64,000 nt of DNA from contig PALD01000071.1 of assembly GCA_002710685.1 (NCBI GenBank), positions 310,001 to 374,000 of the forward strand, given 5' to 3'. The DNA comes from Cytophagaceae bacterium (lineage in GTDB: Bacteria > Bacteroidota > Bacteroidia > Flavobacteriales > Flavobacteriaceae). Of this stretch, positions 37,901 through 44,336 are shown one piece after another. Under the pieces are notes generated by a model. It worked only from the letters and a program-made list of their open reading frames with translations, was not told the origin of the DNA and searched no databases. Made by a program: the position numbers and the translations under genes. Position 1 is the stretch's first letter. Each line of letters begins with the position of its first letter.

Positions 37901-40510
37901 GCAACCTTGTTTTCTAACGGTAAAGGCGATGGTACAGATGTTATACAACCGGGTGGTTATGCAAACAAGTGGGCGATAAATATGACTTCTTCCGGTAAGC
38001 TTGAATTTGCCAGCGAAGGAAAATCCTATGTAGTAAGCCCTCAAAATATGGCAGATGATCAATGGCATCATGTGGCAATCCTTATCAATAGGTTGGGGTC
38101 CATGACAACATATCTTGATGATAAACAGGTTTCCTCACATCCTGTTGCAGATATTGGTGGTTTTTCGGGTAATAAGGTCTGGCTAGGAGCCAGGGGAAGT
38201 ACTGACCTCGCGGGTATCGTTACCGTTGATCGTGAATTTACGGGTAAAATAGATGAGTTCCGCCTGTGGAATACCTTGAGGAACAGGGATCAGGTAAGCA
38301 GGGACAGATATAATGAAATGGATTTTGAAACTACTGGTCTTTTGCTTTACGCAAAAATGAATCAGCAAGATCCACCCACGGCCAATGGCCCTAGATATTA
38401 TCATGCATTTAGCAATAATTCCGTGATACCCTCCAATGCTGTTTTAAGTAGCGGTGCCGTTAGTTATTCTGATGATGCACCGCCCATTAAACCGGCGCGG
38501 GACCTAATAAATTTCCAGGTAAACCATGTGATCAATCAAGATGAGGTAATACTTGAGCCTGTGATAAATAATTGGGCAGAGGTAGAAGGGCAGATTCTTG
38601 ATATTACCGTACACCGCATGTTTGACAGTGCAAACAATATGCAGCAATCGCCCATCACCTGGACGGCCTTTGTGCAAAAAAATGATGTAGATTGGTTTGT
38701 AGATGGCTATCCAGAAGACATCATTGAACTTATACAGCAATCTGGTGAGTCGCAAACCTTCCAGGTTACGCTGGTCAATAGGGGAGGGCAAAATCAGCCC
38801 TACACTATACAAAACATCCCCAGCTGGCTCTCATTGAGTCGCAGCAGTGGGGTTTTGCCGCCCAGCAGCCAGGTCAACATCACTGCAACTGTGGATGCCT
38901 CCCTGGCCATAGGAGAGTATGAACAGGACCTGCACCTGCAATCAGATTTTGGTTATGACCAGCGCTTGCTCCTGCAATTGCGCGTCTTGGGTGATGAGCC
39001 AGACTGGGCGGTCAATCCAGAAGATTTTGAATATAACATGAACATCATAGGTAAAGTCCGGGTAGATGGGGAATTCTCAGAAGATGTCTATGATATGGTA
39101 GGCGCCTTTGTGGGCGATGAGGTACGCGGTTCAGCACATCTGGTATATGATGAAAACTATCAGCAATACTTTGCTTTTTTAACCGTGTATGCACATACCG
39201 CCACTGGTGAAGATGTGAGCTTTAAACTATGGGATGCCTCACGTGGGGAGATAGTGTACGTATCGCTCAATGCATCTGCGTTAGAACCTTTTATGGCAGA
39301 TAAGATCCTGGGGTCGCTCAATGCCCCCGCCATCTTTGAAAACTCAGGCCTGGTGGAGCAAAAGGTGCATTTCAACAGGGGGTGGACGTGGCTCTCACTT
39401 AATGTGAACGATCCACTGTTCAATGACCTCAATACACTTACGGCGGGCATGACATTGGCCACGTCTGACCGTTTTATGAGCAGCTCTCCATCCTATCTGG
39501 AGACCTATTATAATGACGCGGGCCAGCCGCAAAACAGCACATGGTCAGGTACGATAAGTGCTAATGGCGGGCTCATGCCCACGCATATGTACAAGGCCTA
39601 CATGGCCACGTCCCAGGACCTTGATCTCGTGGGGCCGGCAGTGGATATGCCATCATGGTCATTTTCCATAAAGCAAAACTGGAACTGGTTGCCCTATCCA
39701 GTAAGGAGCAACAATACCGTGGGTGAGGCCCTCTCATCATTTGCCGCCACTGAGGGAGATGTCATAAAATCACAGAATAAATTTGCGATTTATGATGCCC
39801 TTAACGGGTGGAGCGGTACGCTGCAATATCTTGAGGCCGGTAAGGGTTACATGCTCAAGTCTGCCACGCCACAAGAGTTTGTATATCCTTCCTTTTTAGG
39901 GCGCGAGATGCAACGTTTGCCTTACGGCGAAAATCAGCCTGATGTATTCTCCCTCAACGCCATGGAGCATAACATGAACGTGGTGGCCCTGTTGCCCGAA
40001 GGGTATAGCATACTGTATGCCTATGACAAAGATGGTGTGCTTAAAGGAAGGGCCACAAACCAAGGTGTGGGTGAGCTGCAGTTGAGCTTCTTGACCATCT
40101 TTGGGGATAAGGTAGAAGACATGCAGTTCTATCTTTCAAGTCCAGGGGATGATCCCATACCGGTCGATATGCATTTTGATTTTGTGCCTAACAAGGTGTG
40201 GGGCACGGTCATTGACCCCGTGCTCATCAACCTCTCCAGCCTTGCGGTTGAAGAAATGGGTATCACGGGTACCTATGTCTATCCCAATCCCTTTGATGAG
40301 GGCTTTGACCTCTCGATGCATTCCGTGATGGAACGGGAAATCGAAGTGAGCCTTTACTCTGTGGTGGGGCAGTTGATCAAGACCGATAAATTTTCGGCGA
40401 AAGCCGGAAAAAACACCTTTTCCCTATCACCCCAGGTCATGGCCGGTACCTACTTCTTGAAGATCAGGGCAGGCGACAGGGAGACAACCATGAAAATCGT
40501 GAAACGCTAA
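31955..40510 (+). CDS. Giant T9SS-secreted LamG-domain surface protein
   Basis: 2851 residues with signal peptide (MKRLLLFVGFFILLTPFLWAQ). A LamG/concanavalin-like domain spans about 212-445 (VDEIRIWK near its end); carboxypeptidase-regulatory-like beta domains about 490-690; a predicted coiled coil about 1180-1300; two more LamG domains about 1746-1930 (INELRLWHKAL) and 1950-2120 (IDEFRLWNTL); a conserved WAVNPEDFEYNM module about 2348-2460; and a type A type IX secretion sorting domain about 2766-2851 (TYVYPNPFDEG ... GTYFLKI). It should be exported by T9SS and anchored or released at the cell surface, likely for adhesion or polymer binding. The middle is more A/T-rich than the last 1.8 kb. 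Confidence 0.9.
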   Translation: MKRLLLFVGFFILLTPFLWAQQEDGARVVIPAQAVQANGVTIQVGVPFLGENRNAVKRRLLPIDVRFPWDVLYLFETFAETSFDVSKGYYSDKIRIDWELRNNFDLVSNIKIYRRQYTVEGNDPYEFVASVSSTTTSYEDQYVEGGILYEYKILADGILDGEVRYANFITGIGFRNPTATVTGNIVFEGGNPVEDVIVRATSNGNTSNYGAALKIPADGFADIRGISKPITTTATLQAWVKPLTAYTSATDNPIYLFDIKGAGNHKVSVRYDPDNQKIVVEVAGNIFEIENYFPSGRLNTRGDDELVPVSVFNTAFTHISVVLQDGELPQLFVNGRPMTQEYVSSTHAALEGTVGYTMPFFGVRQTTTSPIDMQASANTEWDRVTVGGNMDAMVDEIRIWKSVLDAETIRKDYRRYISGNNADLISYTRANEGVGQYAYDLSRMGFTYNKNNARLWTTSTPVADRITWTSGLGNIPTAEQLGILGITDVNGNYEITSIPYSGTGESFKITPLFGQHQFEPGQQLVYLGQGSEVVNKIDFKDISSFVFKGKILYDSRNVFPSFVEANGGNFQGLSDGDEYVTGPGILDEGYNYFEKNGKKYSKGEYWLNDNGTPGNITDDYLERYARISPEGVNVYIDNQIVLDKNNVPVVTDANGNFEISVPIGNHYISVKKDKHDFIYAGRFPAEPGTFKEFFEDVVEQTVFVDTTKVVLVGKVVGGSVEAEKPIGFGADGLREESVNVNGTIQDVVVSSVNNIGQASIVLNYSPPGLTDGPYTRTRITTNEQSGEFRKKLLPLNYDIKEDTGITILSNSTLDLLDSNESVNLKEIPLTETPEFELPNGEMITGEPYHLYKPFVYRSTPVLRVTDQTSDELININDTDVISTEGFQYPVYSQFLTYKIDLMTFERYENLDSGTPVESLVPIIDGQLNITNNLALDDSEEIKRDDNDQSIIHYTFRAGLPSISPPFTRNIDIKYTINEVDYPAENYIKEGIILGGQSDGSQTFITAGPDIPEIILRDPPGSESSASIESGESITFNVNYDGAEGGGASEDIKVFGGVKTAGGGGLAGPVIEAQAVNTLNFGISAKATSKDGKSLTKTYTFNQTISTSDDIRFVGADGDLYIGYSKNYFYGKFDNVQSSENQINGAVDLVLENTAGEKAYISKQKAMFFVEEPSETFFVYSQKYILETVIPELELIISNIDNGIISENDPGVLTKDEYQQQIYLWRKTILENERKKYLALKDRSAIQEGIENQLDSYIEDITNVISDANVGVGYENALQNKIEQFEGLKTLLDEQFYKNVSFDDGVGEFSRSVETVVVNGDSYEYNVTVDESFALDLGFTFNKVGLVSTTSVFSNQDYNAALETEDTKTTTVNYTLKDGDRDNFLSVDVVNAFDGNGPIFSTVGGATSCPWEGEELSHFYNHSTYDPDNSVVEELPEDKREQLSFATQQVEVPRISVDVAEVFNVPETDAAEFTLLLENNSATELDIYFDIVVDNSTNPNSAIFNINQNGTEVFVPYGKTIEYKLTLQKSISDVYDYEDIDIYILSQCDPYNTYDYTTVSAHFVPSCSKVSVLAPLENWTYNRDIAFNTDGTTKPMNINLGNYSTVFNGFKKIDLEYKLASAPTWNRLQTYYTSQAFYDEADAAGEDEITLITDASVTYPFDIVALQLNDGEYEIRARSTCTNGTEYISQPIKGRIDLSSPRRFGTPQPIDGILGAGEDLLARFNENIFYNSAVSSIEITGQTNQLPINHEVSVYFEGQDNTMTIETPMVTDGDFALEFWMNNATTSAQAVIAKQQGGFEIKLDGPDIVFTYGDKTARGAISRDGLFHHYTFSLDNAGGELIVYEDDRVVGEGSGMVNSLNGSNNPIILGGNSFKGNINELRLWHKALSLEDAYAAMYDKLQGNESGLIGYWPMTEGHGSIANDLARFKNAIITASWDIKPKGNSYDFKNGQYQLLDNTSFVQLTPTMDASITFWVKTATPQQATLFSNGKGDGTDVIQPGGYANKWAINMTSSGKLEFASEGKSYVVSPQNMADDQWHHVAILINRLGSMTTYLDDKQVSSHPVADIGGFSGNKVWLGARGSTDLAGIVTVDREFTGKIDEFRLWNTLRNRDQVSRDRYNEMDFETTGLLLYAKMNQQDPPTANGPRYYHAFSNNSVIPSNAVLSSGAVSYSDDAPPIKPARDLINFQVNHVINQDEVILEPVINNWAEVEGQILDITVHRMFDSANNMQQSPITWTAFVQKNDVDWFVDGYPEDIIELIQQSGESQTFQVTLVNRGGQNQPYTIQNIPSWLSLSRSSGVLPPSSQVNITATVDASLAIGEYEQDLHLQSDFGYDQRLLLQLRVLGDEPDWAVNPEDFEYNMNIIGKVRVDGEFSEDVYDMVGAFVGDEVRGSAHLVYDENYQQYFAFLTVYAHTATGEDVSFKLWDASRGEIVYVSLNASALEPFMADKILGSLNAPAIFENSGLVEQKVHFNRGWTWLSLNVNDPLFNDLNTLTAGMTLATSDRFMSSSPSYLETYYNDAGQPQNSTWSGTISANGGLMPTHMYKAYMATSQDLDLVGPAVDMPSWSFSIKQNWNWLPYPVRSNNTVGEALSSFAATEGDVIKSQNKFAIYDALNGWSGTLQYLEAGKGYMLKSATPQEFVYPSFLGREMQRLPYGENQPDVFSLNAMEHNMNVVALLPEGYSILYAYDKDGVLKGRATNQGVGELQLSFLTIFGDKVEDMQFYLSSPGDDPIPVDMHFDFVPNKVWGTVIDPVLINLSSLAVEEMGITGTYVYPNPFDEGFDLSMHSVMEREIEVSLYSVVGQLIKTDKFSAKAGKNTFSLSPQVMAGTYFLKIRAGDRETTMKIVKR
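33035..33050. repeat. Mini-hairpin repeat (in giant protein)
   Basis: Perfect palindrome TTTGGCGTACGCCAAA; encodes FGVRQ. Confidence 0.7.
40395..40406. repeat. Mini-hairpin repeat (in giant protein sorting domain)
   Basis: CGGC-GAAA-GCCG; encodes SAKAG inside the T9SS domain. Confidence 0.65.
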
Positions 40511-40512
40511 TT

Positions 40513-41457
40513 ATGAAGACTAAGAAAATGAAGACAATCATTTATATAATGGGGATTATTGTTCTAGGAGCGTTTCCCGCATATTCTCAAGCTCCCGCAT
40601 GGAGCGTGAACGAGAATGATTTTGAATATACCATGTCGCTGGTTTCTTTTCTATCAATAGATGGGGATGTGCTTGACAGCGAAAACGACATGGTGGCGGC
40701 CTTTGTCAACGGTGAATGCCGTGGTGTGACCCATCTTGTACAGGCTCCCGTCAACGGAAGGTTTTATGGTTATCTCACCGTTTTTTCCAACACCAGTGGA
40801 GAGGTCATCGACTTTAAGGTCTATAAGGCTTCTACTGGTGAGGTACGCAATATAAAAGGGAACAGTGTTTTTGAAATCAATGCACATTATGGCAATCTTT
40901 TTCAGGCATTTAGCATTGCAGATCCTCAACTCAGTGCAGCAGCTGATTTTATGGATTTTTCGTTTGACGGCATTACCTCTGTTGACACACAGGTTGGTGA
41001 TGGGGCCATTGAGGTGACCATCTATGATGACAATGATGTAATGAACCTCACACCGGTTTTTGAAGTGAGTGATGGCGCTGATGTATTTCTGGGCACAACA
41101 CTACAAGTATCGGGAGGGCAGGCCATGAGCTTTAACAGTCCCATTGTTTATTCCGTGCGCTCTGAAAACGAGGCGGTGCTCAAAGACTGGAAGGTTACTG
41201 TTAAACTGGTAGAAGATGTGGTTGCCAGCGGCACGGCAACATTTTATAAAAAAGATGCCGTGTGCCATACCAATGGGGCAATCAAGGTCATGTTTAGCGT
41301 AGATAATGTCCCGGTGTCGCTGATGAGCAATGGCACAGTATACGCCACGGGAGTTATTGAGGATGGCGAGGTCGTTTTTGATGATTTACCTGAGGGAAGC
41401 TACAATGTAAAGGTAGGTAGCTATGATAAACCCATTGCAATATCCATGAACAATTAA
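40513..41457 (+). CDS. Exported protein sharing a module with the giant surface protein
   Basis: 314 residues, signal peptide (MKTIIYIMGIIVLGAFPAYSQ). Residues about 30-135 (APAWSVNENDFEYTMSL, DMVAAFVNGECRGVTHLV) repeat the WAVNPEDFEYNM / DMVGAFVGDEVRG module of the giant protein just upstream; the rest is beta-rich with a possible Ig-like or cadherin-like section. It lacks the T9SS sorting end. Begins two bases after the giant gene, ends one base before the lipoprotein start region, so it belongs to the same operon and may be an accessory or partner of the giant protein. Confidence 0.75.
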   Translation: MKTKKMKTIIYIMGIIVLGAFPAYSQAPAWSVNENDFEYTMSLVSFLSIDGDVLDSENDMVAAFVNGECRGVTHLVQAPVNGRFYGYLTVFSNTSGEVIDFKVYKASTGEVRNIKGNSVFEINAHYGNLFQAFSIADPQLSAAADFMDFSFDGITSVDTQVGDGAIEVTIYDDNDVMNLTPVFEVSDGADVFLGTTLQVSGGQAMSFNSPIVYSVRSENEAVLKDWKVTVKLVEDVVASGTATFYKKDAVCHTNGAIKVMFSVDNVPVSLMSNGTVYATGVIEDGEVVFDDLPEGSYNVKVGSYDKPIAISMNN

Positions 41458-41467
41458 AATGACTGAG

Positions 41468-41857
41468 ATGAAAACAAGATTTATACTATTGATGTGCCTT
41501 TGCATACTGGCTTGTGGCAAGGATGATGATGAAGCATCATTTGCAAACTTATCAGTGAACGATTTATTTATTATAGATGCAAATGGAGATAGAATGGGCA
41601 GTCTGGACTGTCTAGATCCAGCTAAGGAATATTCTTTAGCGATATCTGTGGAGGCAGATAAGGCTGGCAATGCAAACGTATTTAATGTGGAGTTTTTTGT
41701 AAATGGTCAAGTACATGCAACATCTTTTACGAGGGCTGGTTTACAAAAGTTTTCTCTTCAGTTGCAAGAGGGTAAAAATACCATACGCATAGCCAGTACC
41801 TATTTTACCTTAACGGGAAATGCGATATTACAAGAAGATTTTGAGCTTGTCCCTTGA
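41468..41857 (+). CDS. Small lipoprotein of the surface-protein operon
   Basis: About 129 residues. The ATG at 41468 (MKTRFILLMCLCILAC) gives a normal lipoprotein signal with lipobox ILAC; an ATG nine bases earlier adds three residues. After Cys comes a short Asp/Glu-rich tether (GKDDDEASF), then a beta-rich domain with FNVEFFVNGQVHATSF and NTIRIASTYFTL, resembling a small Ig-like or adhesin fold. No family recognised. Last gene before a strong terminator; likely outer-membrane lipoprotein. Confidence 0.7.
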   Translation: MKTRFILLMCLCILACGKDDDEASFANLSVNDLFIIDANGDRMGSLDCLDPAKEYSLAISVEADKAGNANVFNVEFFVNGQVHATSFTRAGLQKFSLQLQEGKNTIRIASTYFTLTGNAILQEDFELVP

Positions 41858-41880
41858 TAGAATATGATATGTTTTGGATA

Positions 41881-41912
41881 AAATGGTCGGTTTTTAACCG
41901 ACCATTTTTTTG
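41881..41912 (+). terminator. Terminator of the fibre-tip/giant-protein operon
   Basis: Perfect 10-bp stem AAATGGTCGG (41881-41890) / CCGACCATTT (41898-41907), then a T run. Confidence 0.9.
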
Positions 41913-42020
41913 TTTGATAACCTCGGGGATAAAAATAAGCGTATTTTTTACGTTTTATAACGAAAACGATGTATATTTAACCCACTTAAATCCATTTAGT
42001 CAGCATAAAATTTTTTGATT

Positions 42021-43232
42021 ATGAATAAATTACGATATGGCCTGATCACAACACTACTACTGTGCCTGGGCATTGTTTCTTGTAAAAACGAGAAAAAAGA
42101 AGATAAAAACATGACACAGGAATCTTCAAAGCCAGAATATTTATATGCCCAGAAGATAGACTCAACAGCTTTTGAAAAGACCATTGATTCTATTGAGACC
42201 AGGCTATATACCATAAAAAATGCAAACGGTCTGGAGATAACCTTTACAAACTGGGGGCAACGTCTAGTAACGCTCTATACCCCGGACAAGGATGGTAACT
42301 TTGATGATATTGTGCTGGGTTTTCCCACACTGGATGGCTATATGAATGCCAGCGAAGTCTATATAGGGTCAATGGTGGGGAGGTATGGCAACCGCATTGC
42401 AAAGGGTAAATTCTCCATAGGTGACAATGACTATACCCTAGCCACTAACAATGGGGAGAACCACCTGCATGGTGGCGGGCCCAAGGCCTTCAACAAAGTA
42501 CCGTGGAATGCTGAGCAGATCAATGAGCATGAACTCGTTTTTACCCGTCTCTCACCAGATGGCGAAGAAGGGTATCCCGGTAACCTTGAGGTACGTGTAG
42601 AGTATAACCTTACTGATGATAACGAGCTTGTGATCAATTATTATGCAACGACAGACAAGACAACACCGGTCAACCTCACCCACCATAGTTTCTTTAACCT
42701 TACGGGAGAAGGAAGCGGGGCTTCGGTCAACGGAAACCTACTGACCATAAATGCTGATAAGTTTACACCGGTTGATGCCGGGCTTATCCCCACGGGCGAG
42801 TTAAGACCTGTTGAGGGTACCCCATTTGACTTTAGGACCGCAAAGCCCATAGGTCAGGATGTAGATGCTGATAATGAACAGCTCAAGATGGGCAAAGGGT
42901 ATGACCACAACTTTGTGCTCAATGATGAACCTAAAAATAACGACGGACTCACTTTTGCAGCTAAGGTGGTTGATCCCATAAGCGGTAGGACGCTAGAGGT
43001 ATATACTGATGAACCTGGCCTACAGTTTTATGGAGGTAATTTCCTTGATGGTTCTGATAGCGGGATTGCGGGCAAGCCATATAAATTTAGGACAGCATTT
43101 GCACTGGAGACCCAGCACTTCCCAGATTCACCTAATCAGCCAGATTTTCCGTCAACGCTCTTAAAACCAGGGGAGCAATACGCATCAACCTGTGTTTACA
43201 AATTTGGCGTTGAGAAAAACGCCCAACAGTAA
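42021..43232 (+). CDS. galM: Aldose 1-epimerase (galactose mutarotase), lipoprotein form
   Basis: About 403 residues. Start ATG 42021 (MNKLRYGLITTLLLCLGIVSC, lipobox IVSC) is preferred over a TTG two codons earlier. Catalyses alpha/beta interconversion of aldohexoses. GalM marks: NWGQRLVTLYTPDKDG near residue 75, GRYGNRIAKG near 117, LHGGGPKAFNKVPW near 147, the catalytic His of NLTHHSFFNL near 218 and the C-terminal catalytic Glu in ALETQHFPDSPN near 370. Lipid anchoring places it in the periplasm, where it would process sugars released by the two glycosidases downstream. Confidence 0.92.
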   Translation: MNKLRYGLITTLLLCLGIVSCKNEKKEDKNMTQESSKPEYLYAQKIDSTAFEKTIDSIETRLYTIKNANGLEITFTNWGQRLVTLYTPDKDGNFDDIVLGFPTLDGYMNASEVYIGSMVGRYGNRIAKGKFSIGDNDYTLATNNGENHLHGGGPKAFNKVPWNAEQINEHELVFTRLSPDGEEGYPGNLEVRVEYNLTDDNELVINYYATTDKTTPVNLTHHSFFNLTGEGSGASVNGNLLTINADKFTPVDAGLIPTGELRPVEGTPFDFRTAKPIGQDVDADNEQLKMGKGYDHNFVLNDEPKNNDGLTFAAKVVDPISGRTLEVYTDEPGLQFYGGNFLDGSDSGIAGKPYKFRTAFALETQHFPDSPNQPDFPSTLLKPGEQYASTCVYKFGVEKNAQQ

Positions 43233-43250
43233 ATCATAGAAAGCCAGACA

Positions 43251-44315
43251 ATGAAAAAACAGGTTTATATATTTATGGTTTTGGCGTTAAGCCTTACAGG
43301 TTTTAACGCATTCGCTCAAGGCGAAAGGTGGAGCATTGCAGAAGCTGAAGAATGGTACAATAAACATGAATGGCTCAATGGAGCTGACTTTGTGCCCAGT
43401 ACCGCGATCAATCAGCTTGAGATGTGGCAAGAAGAAACCTGGGATCCAGAAACCATCAAGAGAGAACTGGGCTATGCCTCAAAAATAGGCATGAACGTGA
43501 TGCGCGTTTACCTGCATAGCCTGGCCTACAAGGCAGACCCTGATGGTTTTAAGGACCGTATGAACCAGTACCTTGAAATTTCTGATGGATTGGGCATAAA
43601 GACCATGTTCGTGATTTTTGACGATGTATGGAACGCCACCCCAAAAATAGGAAAACAACCAGCCCCCAAGCCCGGGACCCACAATTCAGGATGGGTGCAA
43701 GACCCTGGCAATCCAGCCTCAAAAGAAGAAAAGAACTTCCCTGCCCTTGAAAAATATGTGACCGATATCATGACCACCTTCAAGAACGATAACCGGGTAC
43801 TATTGTGGGACCTGTATAACGAACCAGGAAATTCCGGCAAGGGTAACGAGAGCATGCCCTTGCTCAAGGCAGTCTTTAAATGGGCCAGGGCAGTTGATCC
43901 ATCCCAGCCCATCTCGGCCGGGATATGGAGCTGGCCACTAGAAGACCTGGGCGCGGTACAGGCACTTAACTCAGATATCATAACCTATCATCACTACGGC
44001 CCGCCCGAAGAGCACCGCGAGGTGATACAGCTTTTAAAGACCCATGGCCGCCCCATGATATGTACAGAGTATATGGCGCGTACGCGAAATAGCCGTTTCT
44101 CCAATATCATGCCCGTGCTCAAAGATGAGAATGTGGGCGCGATAAACTGGGGTCTTGTCAATGGAAAGAGCAATACAATCTACCAGTGGGATACCCCCAT
44201 AGACAGTGGTGCAGAGCCAGATGAGTGGTTTCACGACATCTTTAGAAAAGATGGAACCCCATACCGCCAGGATGAAGTGGACATGATCATGAAGCTCAAC
44301 GGAACAAAAAAATAG
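43251..44315 (+). CDS. Secreted glycoside hydrolase, GH5-like (clan GH-A)
   Basis: 354 residues with signal peptide (MKKQVYIFMVLALSLTGFNAFAQ). TIM-barrel glycosidase of clan GH-A: the acid/base Glu is in LWDLYNEPGN near residue 187 and the nucleophile Glu in PMICTEYMAR near 270. Close homologues in Bacteroidota are usually labelled cellulase-like or 1,4-beta-xylanase; the true substrate is not evident. 18 bases after galM and 21 before the GH2 gene, so one operon for breakdown of a beta-linked polysaccharide or oligosaccharide. Confidence 0.83.
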   Translation: MKKQVYIFMVLALSLTGFNAFAQGERWSIAEAEEWYNKHEWLNGADFVPSTAINQLEMWQEETWDPETIKRELGYASKIGMNVMRVYLHSLAYKADPDGFKDRMNQYLEISDGLGIKTMFVIFDDVWNATPKIGKQPAPKPGTHNSGWVQDPGNPASKEEKNFPALEKYVTDIMTTFKNDNRVLLWDLYNEPGNSGKGNESMPLLKAVFKWARAVDPSQPISAGIWSWPLEDLGAVQALNSDIITYHHYGPPEEHREVIQLLKTHGRPMICTEYMARTRNSRFSNIMPVLKDENVGAINWGLVNGKSNTIYQWDTPIDSGAEPDEWFHDIFRKDGTPYRQDEVDMIMKLNGTKK

Positions 44316-44336
44316 TAAACAGCAACCTAATATATA

